DNA of 17,235 nucleotides from JACCQS01 sp050999295 (lineage in GTDB: Bacteria; Actinomycetota; Actinomycetes; Mycobacteriales; Geodermatophilaceae), in contig JBPCPI010000147.1 of NCBI GenBank assembly GCA_050999295.1, forward strand, positions 1-17,235, read 5' to 3'. The notes beneath the pieces were generated by a model. It had not been told where the DNA came from and did no database searches. It was given only the letters and a program-made list of their open reading frames with translations. This document shows, one piece after another, positions 6,935 to 15,110 of the stretch (position 1 is the stretch's first letter; each line of letters begins with the position of its first letter). The position numbers and the translations under genes were made by a program.

Positions 6935-8472
6935 ACGACTTCCCGTTCCTGCTGGTCCTGTTGCTGCTTCCGCTGCTGGCCGGGCTGGGGCTGCTGGCCG
7001 TACCCAAGGACCGATCCGACCTGATCCGCCGGGTCACACTGGGCGTCTCGTTGGTCGTACTAGTCCTGACCGTGCTGATGACCGTGGCCTTCGAACCAAG
7101 TGGTGCCCGCTTCCAGTTCACCCAGTCCTACAAGTGGATTCCCGATTTCGGCGTCCAGTTCTCCCTGGGCGTGGACGGCATCGCCCTGGTCATGATCCTG
7201 CTGATCGGCGTCCTCGTGCCGGTCGTGATCGGCGCGTCCTGGAACGAGGGGGCCGAGGCCGGCACGGGCAAGAGCGGCAGCATGCGGGAGTTCTTCGCCT
7301 GGCTGTTGGTCCTCGAGGCACTGATGATCGGGGTCTTCGCGGCCACCGACATCTTCCTGTTCTACGTGTTCTTCGAAGCGATGCTCGTCCCGATGTACTT
7401 CCTGATCGGTAGCTTCGGCGGGCCACGACGCCAGTACGCGGCCGTGAAGTTCTTCCTGTACAGCCTAGTCGGCGGACTGGTCATGCTGGCGTCGGTGATC
7501 GGCTTGTACGTGGTCAGCGCCGCCGAGATCGGGCAGGGAACCTTCGCCTTCGACGCGCTGCGGCAGATCAGTATCGATCCGGATCTGCAGAAGTTGCTCT
7601 TCCTCGGGTTCTTCATCGCGTTCGCGATCAAAGCGCCGCTCGTGCCCTTCCACACCTGGCTGCCCGACGCCGGTGCCGAAGCGCCGATCGGCGGTGCGGT
7701 CCTGTTGGTCGGCGTGCTGGACAAGGTAGGGACCTTCGGCTTTCTGCGGTACTGCCTGCCGCTGTTCCCGGACGCCAGCCGGGCGTTCGCACCGGCCATT
7801 CTGGTGCTGGCTGTGCTCGGGATCCTGTACGGCGCCCTGCTCGCCATGGGTCAGACTGACATGAAGCGGCTGGTCGCCTATACCTCGATCGCGCACTTCG
7901 GCTTCATCGCGCTGGGCGTCTTCGCCTTCACCACCCAGGCCGGCACCGGCGCGGTGCTCTACATGGTCAACCACGGCATCTCGACCGGGGCGCTGTTCCT
8001 GATCGTCGGGATCCTGATCAGTCGAGGAAAATCCCGCACGATCAGTGACTACGGGGGAGTCAGCAGCGTGACCCCGCTGCTGGCCGGCGCCTTCCTGCTG
8101 GCCGGGCTGTCCTCCCTCGGCCTGCCCGGGACCAACAGTTTCGTCAGCGAATTCCTCGTCCTGCTGGGGTCTTTCGGGCCGTTCCCGGTGTTCTCGATCA
8201 TCGCGACGGTGGGGATCATCCTGGCGGCGCTCTACATCCTGCTGATGTACCAGCGGACGATGCACGGGCCGATCAAGCCGATGGCCCGCGGGTTCAAGGA
8301 CCTGAGCAAGCGCGAGTTGTCCTACCTCAGCCCGTTGTTGGCCCTGATCATCGTGCTGGGCGTCTACCCAAAACCGTTGCTGGACATCATCACCCCGGCG
8401 GTCAACGCCACGATGGCCGACGTGGGAGCAGACCGGTCAAGCGCTCAAGCCGATGACGGGGGAGGCGGCTGA
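6931..8472 (+). CDS. nuoM: NADH-quinone oxidoreductase subunit M (NuoM), antiporter-like
   Basis: A 513-residue antiporter-like proton-pumping subunit with about 14 helices. Key residues are in place: E149 in FYVFFEAMLVPMYFLIG, K234 in FIAFAIKAPLVPFHTWLPDA and K265 in VGVLDKVGTFGFLRY. The two lysines fall at the same numbers as in the E. coli protein. The ATG at 6931 gives the normal N-terminus (MNDFPFLLVLLLLPLLAG). The bases upstream (GACGGTCCGACGAC) hold no good Shine-Dalgarno, so initiation may depend on coupling to the 57-codon frame that ends on its start codon. The stop TGA at 8470-8472 overlaps the nuoN start (TGATG). Confidence 0.97.
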   Translation: MNDFPFLLVLLLLPLLAGLGLLAVPKDRSDLIRRVTLGVSLVVLVLTVLMTVAFEPSGARFQFTQSYKWIPDFGVQFSLGVDGIALVMILLIGVLVPVVIGASWNEGAEAGTGKSGSMREFFAWLLVLEALMIGVFAATDIFLFYVFFEAMLVPMYFLIGSFGGPRRQYAAVKFFLYSLVGGLVMLASVIGLYVVSAAEIGQGTFAFDALRQISIDPDLQKLLFLGFFIAFAIKAPLVPFHTWLPDAGAEAPIGGAVLLVGVLDKVGTFGFLRYCLPLFPDASRAFAPAILVLAVLGILYGALLAMGQTDMKRLVAYTSIAHFGFIALGVFAFTTQAGTGAVLYMVNHGISTGALFLIVGILISRGKSRTISDYGGVSSVTPLLAGAFLLAGLSSLGLPGTNSFVSEFLVLLGSFGPFPVFSIIATVGIILAALYILLMYQRTMHGPIKPMARGFKDLSKRELSYLSPLLALIIVLGVYPKPLLDIITPAVNATMADVGADRSSAQADDGGGG

Positions 8473-10019
8473 TGCCCGATCTCAGCGCACCATCGATCTC
8501 CTACGCGGGGCTGGCGCCGATCCTCATCGTGCTTGCTGCGGCCTGCATCGGCGTACTGATCGAAGCGTTCGCGCCGCGCCACCTGCGGTGGAATGCCCAG
8601 GTGGGCTTGGCCTTGCTGGGCACGGTCGGCGCACTGGCCGCGGTCGTCGTCGTCGCTGGGCGCAACGAACTCACCGCAGCGCGAGCCGTTGCCGTGGACG
8701 GTGCCGCGTTGTTTCTCGAGGGGACGATCGCCGCACTCGGCGTGCTGTCGATCCTGATGTTCGCCGAGCGTTCCCTCGATCCGGCCAAGAGCGCCTTCGT
8801 TGCGTCGGCGGCACTTCCGGTGGGCAGCGCCGAGGATCGCAAGCTCGCCGCCGCGCCGTACACGCAGACCGAGGTCTTCCCGCTGGCCAGCTTCGCCATC
8901 GGCGGAATGATGCTCTTTGCCGCGTCGAACAACCTGTTGGTCATGTTCGTGGCACTGGAGGTGCTGTCACTGCCGCTGTACCTGATCTGTGGGATGGCCC
9001 GGCGGCGCAGGCTGCTGTCCCAGGAGTCGGCGGTGAAGTACTTCCTGCTGGGATCTTTCGCCTCGGCCTTCTTCCTGTACGGCTTGGCCTTGATCTACGG
9101 CTATGCGGGCACCGTCGACCTCGGGGAGTTGCGCGAGGCGGCGGCGAGATCGGGTACTTCGGACGCGCTGTTCATCGCGGGTCTCGCCCTACTCGTCGTG
9201 GGACTGCTGTTCAAGGCCGGCATCGCTCCGTTCCACGCCTGGACCCCGGACGTCTATCAGGGTGCGCCGACGCCGGTGACCGCACTGATGGCCGCCTGCA
9301 CCAAGGTGGCCGCGTTCGGGGCGATCCTGCGACTGCTCTACGTCGGCTTCGGCACGTCCGAATGGACCTGGCGCCCACTGATCTACAGCATCGCCATCGT
9401 CTCGATGGTGGTCGGAGCGGTGCTCGGGATCACCCAGACCGATGTGAAGCGCATGCTCGCGTACTCCTCGATCGCGCACGCCGGGTTTCTCCTGGTCGGG
9501 GTGATCGCGCTTGGAGACGCTGCGACGGCCGGGCGCGGTCTGTCGAGCACCCTGTTCTATCTGCTCACCTACGGTCTGACGACGATCGGCGGGTTCGCCG
9601 TCGTGACTCTGATCCGAGATGGTGAGGGCGAGGCGACGCATCTGTCCAAGTGGGCCGGGCTGGCCGCACGCTCGCCGTTGACGGCGGCGGTGATGACGCT
9701 GTTCCTGTTGGGGTTGGCCGGGTTGCCGCTGACCAGCGGATTCACCGGAAAGTTCGCGGTCTTCCGGGCCGCGATCGAGGACGGCGCCTGGCCGCTGGTC
9801 GTGGTGGCGCTGCTCGCCAGCGCCATCGCCGCGTTCTTCTACCTGCGCCTGGTCGTACTGATGTACTTCTCTCCCCCGGCCGAGGATGGCCCGACGGTCG
9901 GCGTTCCCGGACTCCCGACCTTCTTCGTCCTGGTGTTCACGGCCACGACCACCGTCGTCCTGGGGCTGTTCCCAGGTGCGCTGCTGGACATCGCCGATCA
10001 AGTCTTCCTGGTCGGTTAG
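8472..10019 (+). CDS. nuoN: NADH-quinone oxidoreductase subunit N (NuoN), antiporter-like
   Basis: A 515-residue antiporter-like subunit next to NuoK in the membrane arm. Signature residues are E163 in FVALEVLSLPLYLICGMARR, K248 in GLLFKAGIAPFHAWTPDVYQG and K278 in ALMAACTKVAAFGAIL. The loop at about residues 98-135 (ERSLDPAKSAFVASAALPVG onward) between early helices is longer than in E. coli NuoN, a feature I associate with actinobacterial copies. GGAGG at 8461-8465 precedes the ATG at 8472, which overlaps the nuoM stop by one base. It ends with TAG at 10017-10019, closing the nuo genes; a prenyl synthase follows 16 bases later. Confidence 0.97.
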   Translation: MPDLSAPSISYAGLAPILIVLAAACIGVLIEAFAPRHLRWNAQVGLALLGTVGALAAVVVVAGRNELTAARAVAVDGAALFLEGTIAALGVLSILMFAERSLDPAKSAFVASAALPVGSAEDRKLAAAPYTQTEVFPLASFAIGGMMLFAASNNLLVMFVALEVLSLPLYLICGMARRRRLLSQESAVKYFLLGSFASAFFLYGLALIYGYAGTVDLGELREAAARSGTSDALFIAGLALLVVGLLFKAGIAPFHAWTPDVYQGAPTPVTALMAACTKVAAFGAILRLLYVGFGTSEWTWRPLIYSIAIVSMVVGAVLGITQTDVKRMLAYSSIAHAGFLLVGVIALGDAATAGRGLSSTLFYLLTYGLTTIGGFAVVTLIRDGEGEATHLSKWAGLAARSPLTAAVMTLFLLGLAGLPLTSGFTGKFAVFRAAIEDGAWPLVVVALLASAIAAFFYLRLVVLMYFSPPAEDGPTVGVPGLPTFFVLVFTATTTVVLGLFPGALLDIADQVFLVG

Positions 10020-10035
10020 ACGGGGAGACCGGGAC

Positions 10036-11076
10036 ATGCACGCTGCGTCCAACGCAATCACCGGGTCGGCCAATCCCGGCCGAGCCGCGTCGGCGCTCGG
10101 ACTGACCACGATCGGCGGTGACCTCGAGCAGGTACTGCAGCAAGGACTTGAGGCTGTCGAGGAGTTGCTGCGAGCCAGCGTAGCCAGCGATTTCGAGTTC
10201 GTGGGCCAAGCCTCGCGCCATCTCGTCGAGGCCGGCGGGAAGCGCTTCCGCCCGCTGTTGACCCTGCTGGCCGCGCAGTTGGGTGACCCGTCGGCGCCCG
10301 GTGTCGTACCCGCGGCGGTCGTCGTGGAGCTGACCCACCTGGCCACGCTCTACCACGATGACGTGATGGACGAGGCAGATCTGCGTCGCGGAGCACCCAG
10401 CGCCAACAGCCGGTGGGACAACAGCGTGGCCATCCTGACCGGGGACTTCCTGTTCGCTCGTGCCTCGGATCTGCTGGCCGATCTCGGCCCCGAGGCGGTG
10501 CGCATCCAGGCCCGTACCTTCGAGCGCCTGGTCACCGGCCAGATCCGCGAGACCGTGGGCCCGGGCCCCGAAGCCGACCCGGTGGAGCACTACTTGTCGG
10601 TGCTCACCGACAAGACCGGTTCTCTGGTGGCGACTGCCGCGCGGTTCGGGGCGATGTTCGCCGGTGTCGCGGAGCCCCTTCGGTCGGGCCTGACCTCCTA
10701 CGGCGAGGCGATCGGCATCGCCTTCCAGATCTCCGACGATCTGCTCGACATCGCGAGTGAACAGGGAGTTTCGGGCAAGGCGCCAGGGACCGATCTCCGG
10801 GAGGGGATCGCGACACTGCCGATCCTGCTGGCTCGCGCGGGTCGCGATCCGGGCGAATCGCGCTTGCGAGAGTTGCTCGCTGCTCCGTTGAACGACCCAG
10901 CCGCCCACGCCGAGGCGCTGAGGTTGCTCCGCATCTCCGACGCCATGGACCGTGCGCAAACGATGCTGGCCGGCTACGTCGAGCGGGCCAAAGCCACTCT
11001 CGAGCCGCTCCCGCGCGGCCCGGTCCGCGACGCATTGGGCAGCCTCTGCGACGTCATGCTCCAGCGCACCGCCTGA
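10036..11076 (+). CDS. Polyprenyl diphosphate synthase (long-chain, probably for menaquinone)
   Basis: An all-trans isoprenyl diphosphate synthase of 346 residues, which condenses isopentenyl diphosphate onto an allylic primer. Both metal-binding Asp-rich motifs are intact: DDVMD at 108-112 followed by LRRG, and DDLLD at 234-238. GGKRFRP (67-73) is the conserved N-terminal substrate-binding region. The residue five before the first motif is alanine (A103 in HLATLYHDD), a small residue typical of long-chain synthases. The ATG at 10036 has GGGGAG upstream (10022-10027). Sixteen bases after nuoN on the same strand, it is probably in the nuo transcript. GrcC/HepT-like proteins in this position are presumed to make the menaquinone side chain, the electron acceptor of this complex I; exact chain length cannot be read here. 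Confidence 0.92.
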   Translation: MHAASNAITGSANPGRAASALGLTTIGGDLEQVLQQGLEAVEELLRASVASDFEFVGQASRHLVEAGGKRFRPLLTLLAAQLGDPSAPGVVPAAVVVELTHLATLYHDDVMDEADLRRGAPSANSRWDNSVAILTGDFLFARASDLLADLGPEAVRIQARTFERLVTGQIRETVGPGPEADPVEHYLSVLTDKTGSLVATAARFGAMFAGVAEPLRSGLTSYGEAIGIAFQISDDLLDIASEQGVSGKAPGTDLREGIATLPILLARAGRDPGESRLRELLAAPLNDPAAHAEALRLLRISDAMDRAQTMLAGYVERAKATLEPLPRGPVRDALGSLCDVMLQRTA

Positions 11077-11107
11077 ATGGGAGAAAGTCGCCGCGCACGA
11101 ATACCCC

Positions 11108-11911
11108 TCATTCCCGGCCAACGCTTGGCGACTCACCCATACCGGCCAGCTCGCGAACCGGCCCGGCCAAGCCGTCCATCAGCCCGACATCGACATGACC
11201 GACCTCGCGGAGCAACGCCTCACTGGCGACCCCAAAGGCCCGTCGAAGTTCGGCGTCGTCGAGCGAGCTGAGGAGCGCCCCTGTCATGGCGCCCGTGACG
11301 TCCGGCGGGAGGCTGTCCATCCCCCTGCCCTCGCTTGCGGGCACGCCATAGCGCAGGCAGGTCAAGGCCAGGACATGATCGCGGAGGCCGCTGATCATGT
11401 ACTCCGCCTGCCACACCCGTCCGCGGGCAATGCTCGAACGAGCGTGCAGCGCGTAGAGCCAGCCCATACCGATCAGCTCGGCGCCGGTGGGCGTTGGTCG
11501 CGCTTGCCTTTCGTTGGCCGTTCCGAACAGGAGTCGGAAGGCCGGGCCGATCGCACCGAACTCGGCAGCCGGCCAGAAGGCAAGATCGACCTGCAAGGTG
11601 CTAGAGAGCAGGAAGACCCGGAAGACGGTTGCGCCCCACGCCACGTCCACGTGATGGACGGCACCATGCTCCTCGTACATTCGATCGGTCCAGTCGGCAA
11701 TCACTTGGCCAAGATCGCCGTCAGAGGTGACGCACAGCGCGAGATCGATATCCGACCATCGATCCTCACGACCGACCGCAGCGGACCCCGTCTCCGCTGC
11801 GCCGGTGATGCGCTCGTCCTGCTCTGCCGTCGAGACCAACGCGTCTCGCAGCCGTACTCTCTCTTCGGGACTGAACATGGCGACAGCCTCGCAGCAGGAG
11901 TCGGCGATCAT
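11108..11911 (-). CDS. Nucleotidyltransferase (Pol beta superfamily), function unknown
   Basis: A 267-residue protein with the nucleotidyltransferase signature: G42-S43, then D54 and D56 in the WSDIDLAL strand, and a third acidic residue D109 in TLQVDLAFWP. All three metal-binding carboxylates are present, so it could be active. The rest is mainly helical, as in substrate-binding domains of aminoglycoside adenylyltransferase-like proteins, but I cannot name a substrate. The ATG at 11911 is chosen because it overlaps the stop of the upstream HNH gene (ATGA). A second ATG at 11878 (MFSPEERVRL) is an alternative start for a 256-residue form. The gene converges on the polyprenyl synthase, leaving 31 bases between stops with no visible terminator. 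Confidence 0.82.
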   Translation of the reverse strand: MIADSCCEAVAMFSPEERVRLRDALVSTAEQDERITGAAETGSAAVGREDRWSDIDLALCVTSDGDLGQVIADWTDRMYEEHGAVHHVDVAWGATVFRVFLLSSTLQVDLAFWPAAEFGAIGPAFRLLFGTANERQARPTPTGAELIGMGWLYALHARSSIARGRVWQAEYMISGLRDHVLALTCLRYGVPASEGRGMDSLPPDVTGAMTGALLSSLDDAELRRAFGVASEALLREVGHVDVGLMDGLAGPVRELAGMGESPSVGRE

Positions 11912-13218
11912 TCGCGCGGTGGTGGGTGGTGCATCGGGTTGGTTCGAGGACTCTGTTCCGGATCGATCCATGCTGGCGGGGTGAACCAGGCCCGTCCTTG
12001 GCGGATGGCCACGGTCCAGTCGCCCTTTTCGATTTCGTGATGGTGGAACAGGCACAGGAGGACGCCGTTGTCGAGGCAGGTCTTGCCGCCGTCTAGCCAG
12101 GAGAGGATGTGATGTGCCTGCGTCCAGGAAATGGGGCGGTCGCATCCTGGCCAGGCGCAGCCGCGGTCGCGGACCTCTAGGGCGGTCCGGATGGTGACGG
12201 TGAACAGCCTGCGGCTGCGACCCACATCCAGCGGGTTCCCGTCGGGGTCGACGGTGACGGGGACCAGGTCGGCGTCGCAGGCGAACATGCGGGTCAGGGT
12301 GGGGCTGATCAGGGTGCCATCGGGCAGCCGGGCCGCTCCCGTCCGGTTGGTGAGGCAGGCCGCGGGGAGGGTGAGCACGATCCTCGGTTTCACCCCGCCG
12401 GAGGACGGCAGCCCACCGCCGGCGAGCATCCGGCGGGCGGCCTCGACAAGGGCGTCGTGGCGGCGCTGCCCGAGGTGTCTGGTGGCCCCGTCCGCTTGGG
12501 GCTGCGCAGGGCTCTCGGGTGTGTTCCCGGGTGTGGTGGCTGCGGCCAGGTAGGCGGCCAGGGTCGCGTAGCCGGCGGCGTCCAACCTCGCGCGGAGGTA
12601 TCCGCCGGCGCCTTTGGTGTCCGGGGTCAGGGTGAGGGTGCGGTCGCGGTGGGCGTCGGCTTCCTTGTCGCGGATGGGCTTCTCGTCGCGGGCCTGGACC
12701 CCGTCGGGGTCGATGAGTTCGGCCAGGCGCCGCCCGATCCGGGCCAGGATCACCGGGTCGAACTCCTGCGCGTAGGTGATCATCGTGGCCTCGGCCTGCG
12801 GCCGGCGGGCGACGGGTGTGGCGGCGGGCAGGTCGGCGATGGCGGTGACGATCACCTCGGCCTGGGCCAGCGACACCCCGCCGGTGCTCATCGCCTCGGC
12901 CACGGCGGGCAGCTGGCTGCGTAGCGCGGTGCAGGTGCGGACCAGCCGGGCTGCCTCGACCGGGGCGATCCGATGCGCCGAGCGCAGCCATGCCCGGGTC
13001 GAGGTGCAGCCGCGCCGACCAGCCAGGCCACGGGCCTCGACCTCACCGACCGCGGCCAACAACAGCCCATCGACCTGCGCGCGAAGGGCGACCAGGTCCG
13101 CCACGTCACCTACGAGCTCCGGGTCCGACCTGGCCCAACCCGGGCCGACCTGCTCGATGAGCATCGCGCGGACCCGGTCCAGCACCGAGGGCTCTGCCGG
13201 GGCCAGCAACGAACTCAT
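11908..13218 (-). CDS. DUF222 / 13E12-repeat family protein with C-terminal HNH endonuclease domain
   Basis: A 436-residue protein. About residues 1-330 match the DUF222 region common in multicopy actinobacterial proteins. The C-terminus has a full HNH motif: C354-x4-C359 (CAWPGC), WTQAHHI (H369, H370), GGKTCLDNG (N384), then LLCLFHHHE (C389, H392-H394). The paired cysteines would bind structural zinc and the histidines and asparagine form the nuclease site. Such genes are often repeated within a genome and behave like mobile or homing elements, although function is mostly undemonstrated. The start is ATG at 13218. The stop TGA (11908-11910) overlaps the nucleotidyltransferase ATG, so the two are probably co-translated. 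Confidence 0.9.
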   Translation of the reverse strand: MSSLLAPAEPSVLDRVRAMLIEQVGPGWARSDPELVGDVADLVALRAQVDGLLLAAVGEVEARGLAGRRGCTSTRAWLRSAHRIAPVEAARLVRTCTALRSQLPAVAEAMSTGGVSLAQAEVIVTAIADLPAATPVARRPQAEATMITYAQEFDPVILARIGRRLAELIDPDGVQARDEKPIRDKEADAHRDRTLTLTPDTKGAGGYLRARLDAAGYATLAAYLAAATTPGNTPESPAQPQADGATRHLGQRRHDALVEAARRMLAGGGLPSSGGVKPRIVLTLPAACLTNRTGAARLPDGTLISPTLTRMFACDADLVPVTVDPDGNPLDVGRSRRLFTVTIRTALEVRDRGCAWPGCDRPISWTQAHHILSWLDGGKTCLDNGVLLCLFHHHEIEKGDWTVAIRQGRAWFTPPAWIDPEQSPRTNPMHHPPPRE

Positions 13219-13427
13219 ACCCGAACCCTAGACACCGGGTCTGACATTTCTTGACCCTGAAAGCCGATGCAGCCCACCAAAGTTCAAGAACTTTACGTGA
13301 CAAGACGTTACTCACGGTCAGCCGACAAACCGCCGCCCGAGGACGCGACCGCCCCCGCCCACGTACCCGATCGTTGCTGCGTCTTTCCACGCCACCAGGA
13401 GCGGTGGGCCCATGGACGCCCGCTGGA
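13219..13427. other. Gene-free stretch upstream of the HNH gene
   Basis: These 209 bases separate the HNH start from the first cupredoxin stop, both on the - strand. They should contain the promoter of the HNH gene and the 3' end of the cupredoxin transcript. The only notable element is the AAAGTTC/GAACTTT palindrome at 13279-13294. A weak hairpin (CCACC 13392-13396 with GGTGG 13403-13407) has no T-run, so I do not call a terminator. I see no small gene or RNA here. Confidence 0.5.
13279..13294. promoter_or_regulatory. Perfect 7+7 inverted repeat, possible operator of the HNH gene
   Basis: AAAGTTC (13279-13285), a 2-base AA spacer and GAACTTT (13288-13294) form a perfect inverted repeat in an AT-richer patch. 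It lies 61-76 bases upstream of the HNH start on the - strand. Position and symmetry suit a repressor or activator site. The binding protein is unknown and no strong promoter hexamers could be fixed around it. Confidence 0.35.
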
Positions 13428-13820
13428 CTAGGCAGCGACGATGAGCTGACCCGACATCTGGGAGTGGTTGCTGCAGGTGAGGTCATAGGTGCCTTCTTCG
13501 TCCGGAGCGTTGAAGGTCAGCTCCTCGCCCTGGCCGAGCAGGTCGTTGTCGAAGGTTCCGTTCACCGCATCGGCATCGTGCTCGGCGGAGTCTTCGTTGA
13601 CCACCCGGATCAGCGCGCCCGGTGGGACGGTCAGCGGGTCACCGTAGGCGAAGTCGGCGATCGTGATCGTGCCAGCTACGCCCTCGCTGCCGGCACCGCC
13701 ATCGCCATCGGCGTCGGTAGCAGCTGCGGTGTCGTCGGAGGCACTGCCGCTGTCGTCACTGCCGCCACAACCAACCAGCATCAGGGACAACGCAAAAAGG
13801 ACGGCGTATAGACGTCTCAT
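13428..13820 (-). CDS. Cupredoxin-like (blue copper) lipoprotein 1
   Basis: A 130-residue secreted lipoprotein. Residues 1-17 are a signal peptide (MRRLYAVLFALSLMLVG) with lipidated C18 in the LVGC lipobox. Residues 19-48 are an Asp/Ser/Gly-rich linker, and 49-130 form a plastocyanin/azurin-like domain. The type 1 copper ligands are complete: H81 (in SAEHDAD) and the C116-x2-H119-x2-M122 set in TCSNHSQM. It should carry single electrons on the outer face of the membrane. The start at 13820 is fixed by the signal peptide and by alignment with its paralog at 15107-15562. There is no Shine-Dalgarno; a TTCAAT hexamer ends 7 bases before the ATG, so a leaderless mRNA is possible. It is divergent from the sugar dehydrogenase gene. 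Confidence 0.88.
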   Translation of the reverse strand: MRRLYAVLFALSLMLVGCGGSDDSGSASDDTAAATDADGDGGAGSEGVAGTITIADFAYGDPLTVPPGALIRVVNEDSAEHDADAVNGTFDNDLLGQGEELTFNAPDEEGTYDLTCSNHSQMSGQLIVAA

Positions 13821-13879
13821 GGCTTTGATTGAACTGCACCCTCCAGGCCGGGTGAAGCAGATCAAGGTCACAGGTCGCC
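13821..13879 (-). promoter_or_regulatory. Upstream region of cupredoxin 1 conserved with that of cupredoxin 2
   Basis: Read on the - strand, this region aligns without gaps to 15563-15621, 45 of 62 positions matching when the ATG is included. Two blocks stand out: CTGTGACCTYGATCTGCTTC (13854-13873; 19 of 20 match) and TGCAGTTCAAT (13828-13838; 11 of 11). TTCAAT (13828-13833) ends 7 bases before the ATG and could be the -10 element of a leaderless promoter; the farther block could be an activator site. The region also holds the divergent dehydrogenase promoter. Confidence 0.5.
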
Positions 13880-13895
13880 GTGAATAATGTGGATG

Positions 13896-15110
13896 ATGAG
13901 TGTGCACGGCACGCGACACCGGCCGAGTCGTATCACCGTGGCCGTGCCCGCCCTCATCGCCGTGCTTCTTGCGGCCGCCTGTACGGATGGGGCGACGACC
14001 TCGGCGGGCGACACCAGTTCAGCGGTCCAACCCAGCATCGCCCCCGATGCAGCGGCGCCGGTGCTTGCTGTCGAAGTACTCGTCACAGATCTAGCAAACC
14101 CGTGGGACCTCGCTCAAGCCCCTGACGGCACGGTGATCTTCGACCAACGCGGAGGCGGTCTGTCGGCCTACCTCCCGGACGGCAGGGTCCAAGAGATCCA
14201 GGCCGACTTCGCGGATCTGTACGCCAACGGCGAGACCGGTCTCATGGGCCTGGTGCTCGATCCCGACTTCGTCGACAACCGCCGCTTCTTCACCTGCCAG
14301 GGGTACGCACCCGATGCGGACATCCGGGTGATCTCGTGGGAGATGGACGCTGACTACGGCGAGGCGACGAGGCTGGCTGATCCGCTCGTCCAGGGTTTAC
14401 CGCTGACCTCAGGACGGCACGGGGGTTGCCGGCTCCGGTTCGACCTCGAGGGCGCCTTGCACATCGGGACTGGCGATGCGGCCACCGGCAGCAATGCCCA
14501 AGACCTCAACTCACTCGGTGGCAAGACGTTGCGAGTCGATCCCGACACGGGAGGGCCATGGCCGGACAATCCCTTCGTCGGCGACGAAAACGCGAATCCC
14601 CTCATTTACACCTACGGCCATCGCAACGTCCAAGGTCTCGCTCTGCGCCCCGGCACCGGAGACATGTATTCCGCTGAACACGGACCGGACGTTGACGACG
14701 AGATCAACCTGCTGACCTCCGGTGCCAACTACGGCTGGAACCCGGTGGGCGACAGCCCGGATGATTACAACGAGTCGGTTCCCATGACTGACCCGGACAT
14801 CGACGGTGCACAGCCCGCGCTCTGGTCTTCCGGGGAACCAACACTGGCCACCAGCGGCGCGACCTTTCTAGATGGGCCGGACTGGGCAGGCTATGACGGG
14901 CTCATGCTGGTGGCCCTGCTCAAGGGGGAGGGAATCCTCGTCCTGCAGTTCGAGTTGGACGGAACCCTCATCACGGCAAGCCGCCTACCGGGATTCGATG
15001 GCACGTACGGCCGGATCCGCACAGTTCAGCTCGGCAACGACGGAGCGCTTTACGTAACGACGTCCAACAACGGCGGCGACGTATTGCTGCGGGTAACTCC
15101 GGACGGTTAG
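13896..15110 (+). CDS. PQQ-dependent sugar dehydrogenase-like lipoprotein (glucose/sorbosone dehydrogenase family)
   Basis: A 404-residue predicted lipoprotein: basic N-terminus, hydrophobic stretch ITVAVPALIAVLLAAA, then C29 before TDG and a Ser/Ala/Thr-rich linker. The rest is a six-bladed-propeller enzyme of the soluble glucose/aldose sugar dehydrogenase family. Landmarks are NPWDLAQAPDG (68-78), GETGLMGLVLDPDF (112-125), SGRHGG with the candidate catalytic base H175, YGHRNVQGLALRP (240-252) with a PQQ-contacting Arg, AEHGPDVDDEIN (260-271) and GRIRTV (372-377). It would oxidise a sugar or polyol outside the membrane; the substrate is unknown. The ATG at 13896 is preferred because AATAAT (13883-13888) lies 7 bases before it; ATGs at 13887 and 13893 are alternatives. 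It lies between two cupredoxin lipoprotein genes that could supply its electron acceptor. Its TAG overlaps the stop of the convergent second cupredoxin. Confidence 0.87.
   Translation: MSVHGTRHRPSRITVAVPALIAVLLAAACTDGATTSAGDTSSAVQPSIAPDAAAPVLAVEVLVTDLANPWDLAQAPDGTVIFDQRGGGLSAYLPDGRVQEIQADFADLYANGETGLMGLVLDPDFVDNRRFFTCQGYAPDADIRVISWEMDADYGEATRLADPLVQGLPLTSGRHGGCRLRFDLEGALHIGTGDAATGSNAQDLNSLGGKTLRVDPDTGGPWPDNPFVGDENANPLIYTYGHRNVQGLALRPGTGDMYSAEHGPDVDDEINLLTSGANYGWNPVGDSPDDYNESVPMTDPDIDGAQPALWSSGEPTLATSGATFLDGPDWAGYDGLMLVALLKGEGILVLQFELDGTLITASRLPGFDGTYGRIRTVQLGNDGALYVTTSNNGGDVLLRVTPDG

Noticed and set aside
5268..7121. A 617-codon open frame on the - strand opposite nuoL and the nuoL-nuoM spacer
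   Set aside because: It lies antisense to a well conserved nuoL, has the Arg/Asp/Gly/His-rich composition of a GC-rich shadow frame, and shows no recognisable domain.
11077..11107. A bidirectional terminator between the polyprenyl synthase and the nucleotidyltransferase
   Set aside because: The 31 bases contain no stem of useful length and no T-run on either strand.
11108..12991. A 627-codon version of the nucleotidyltransferase reaching far upstream
   Set aside because: The extra N-terminal part is the alternative frame of the HNH gene, with low-complexity Arg/Pro/His content. The nucleotidyltransferase fold starts only after 11911, where an ATGA overlap gives a natural start.
13392..13407. 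A hairpin downstream of cupredoxin 1 as an intrinsic terminator
   Set aside because: The stem is only 5 base pairs with a 6-base loop and no T-tract follows, so it is within what GC-rich DNA gives by chance.
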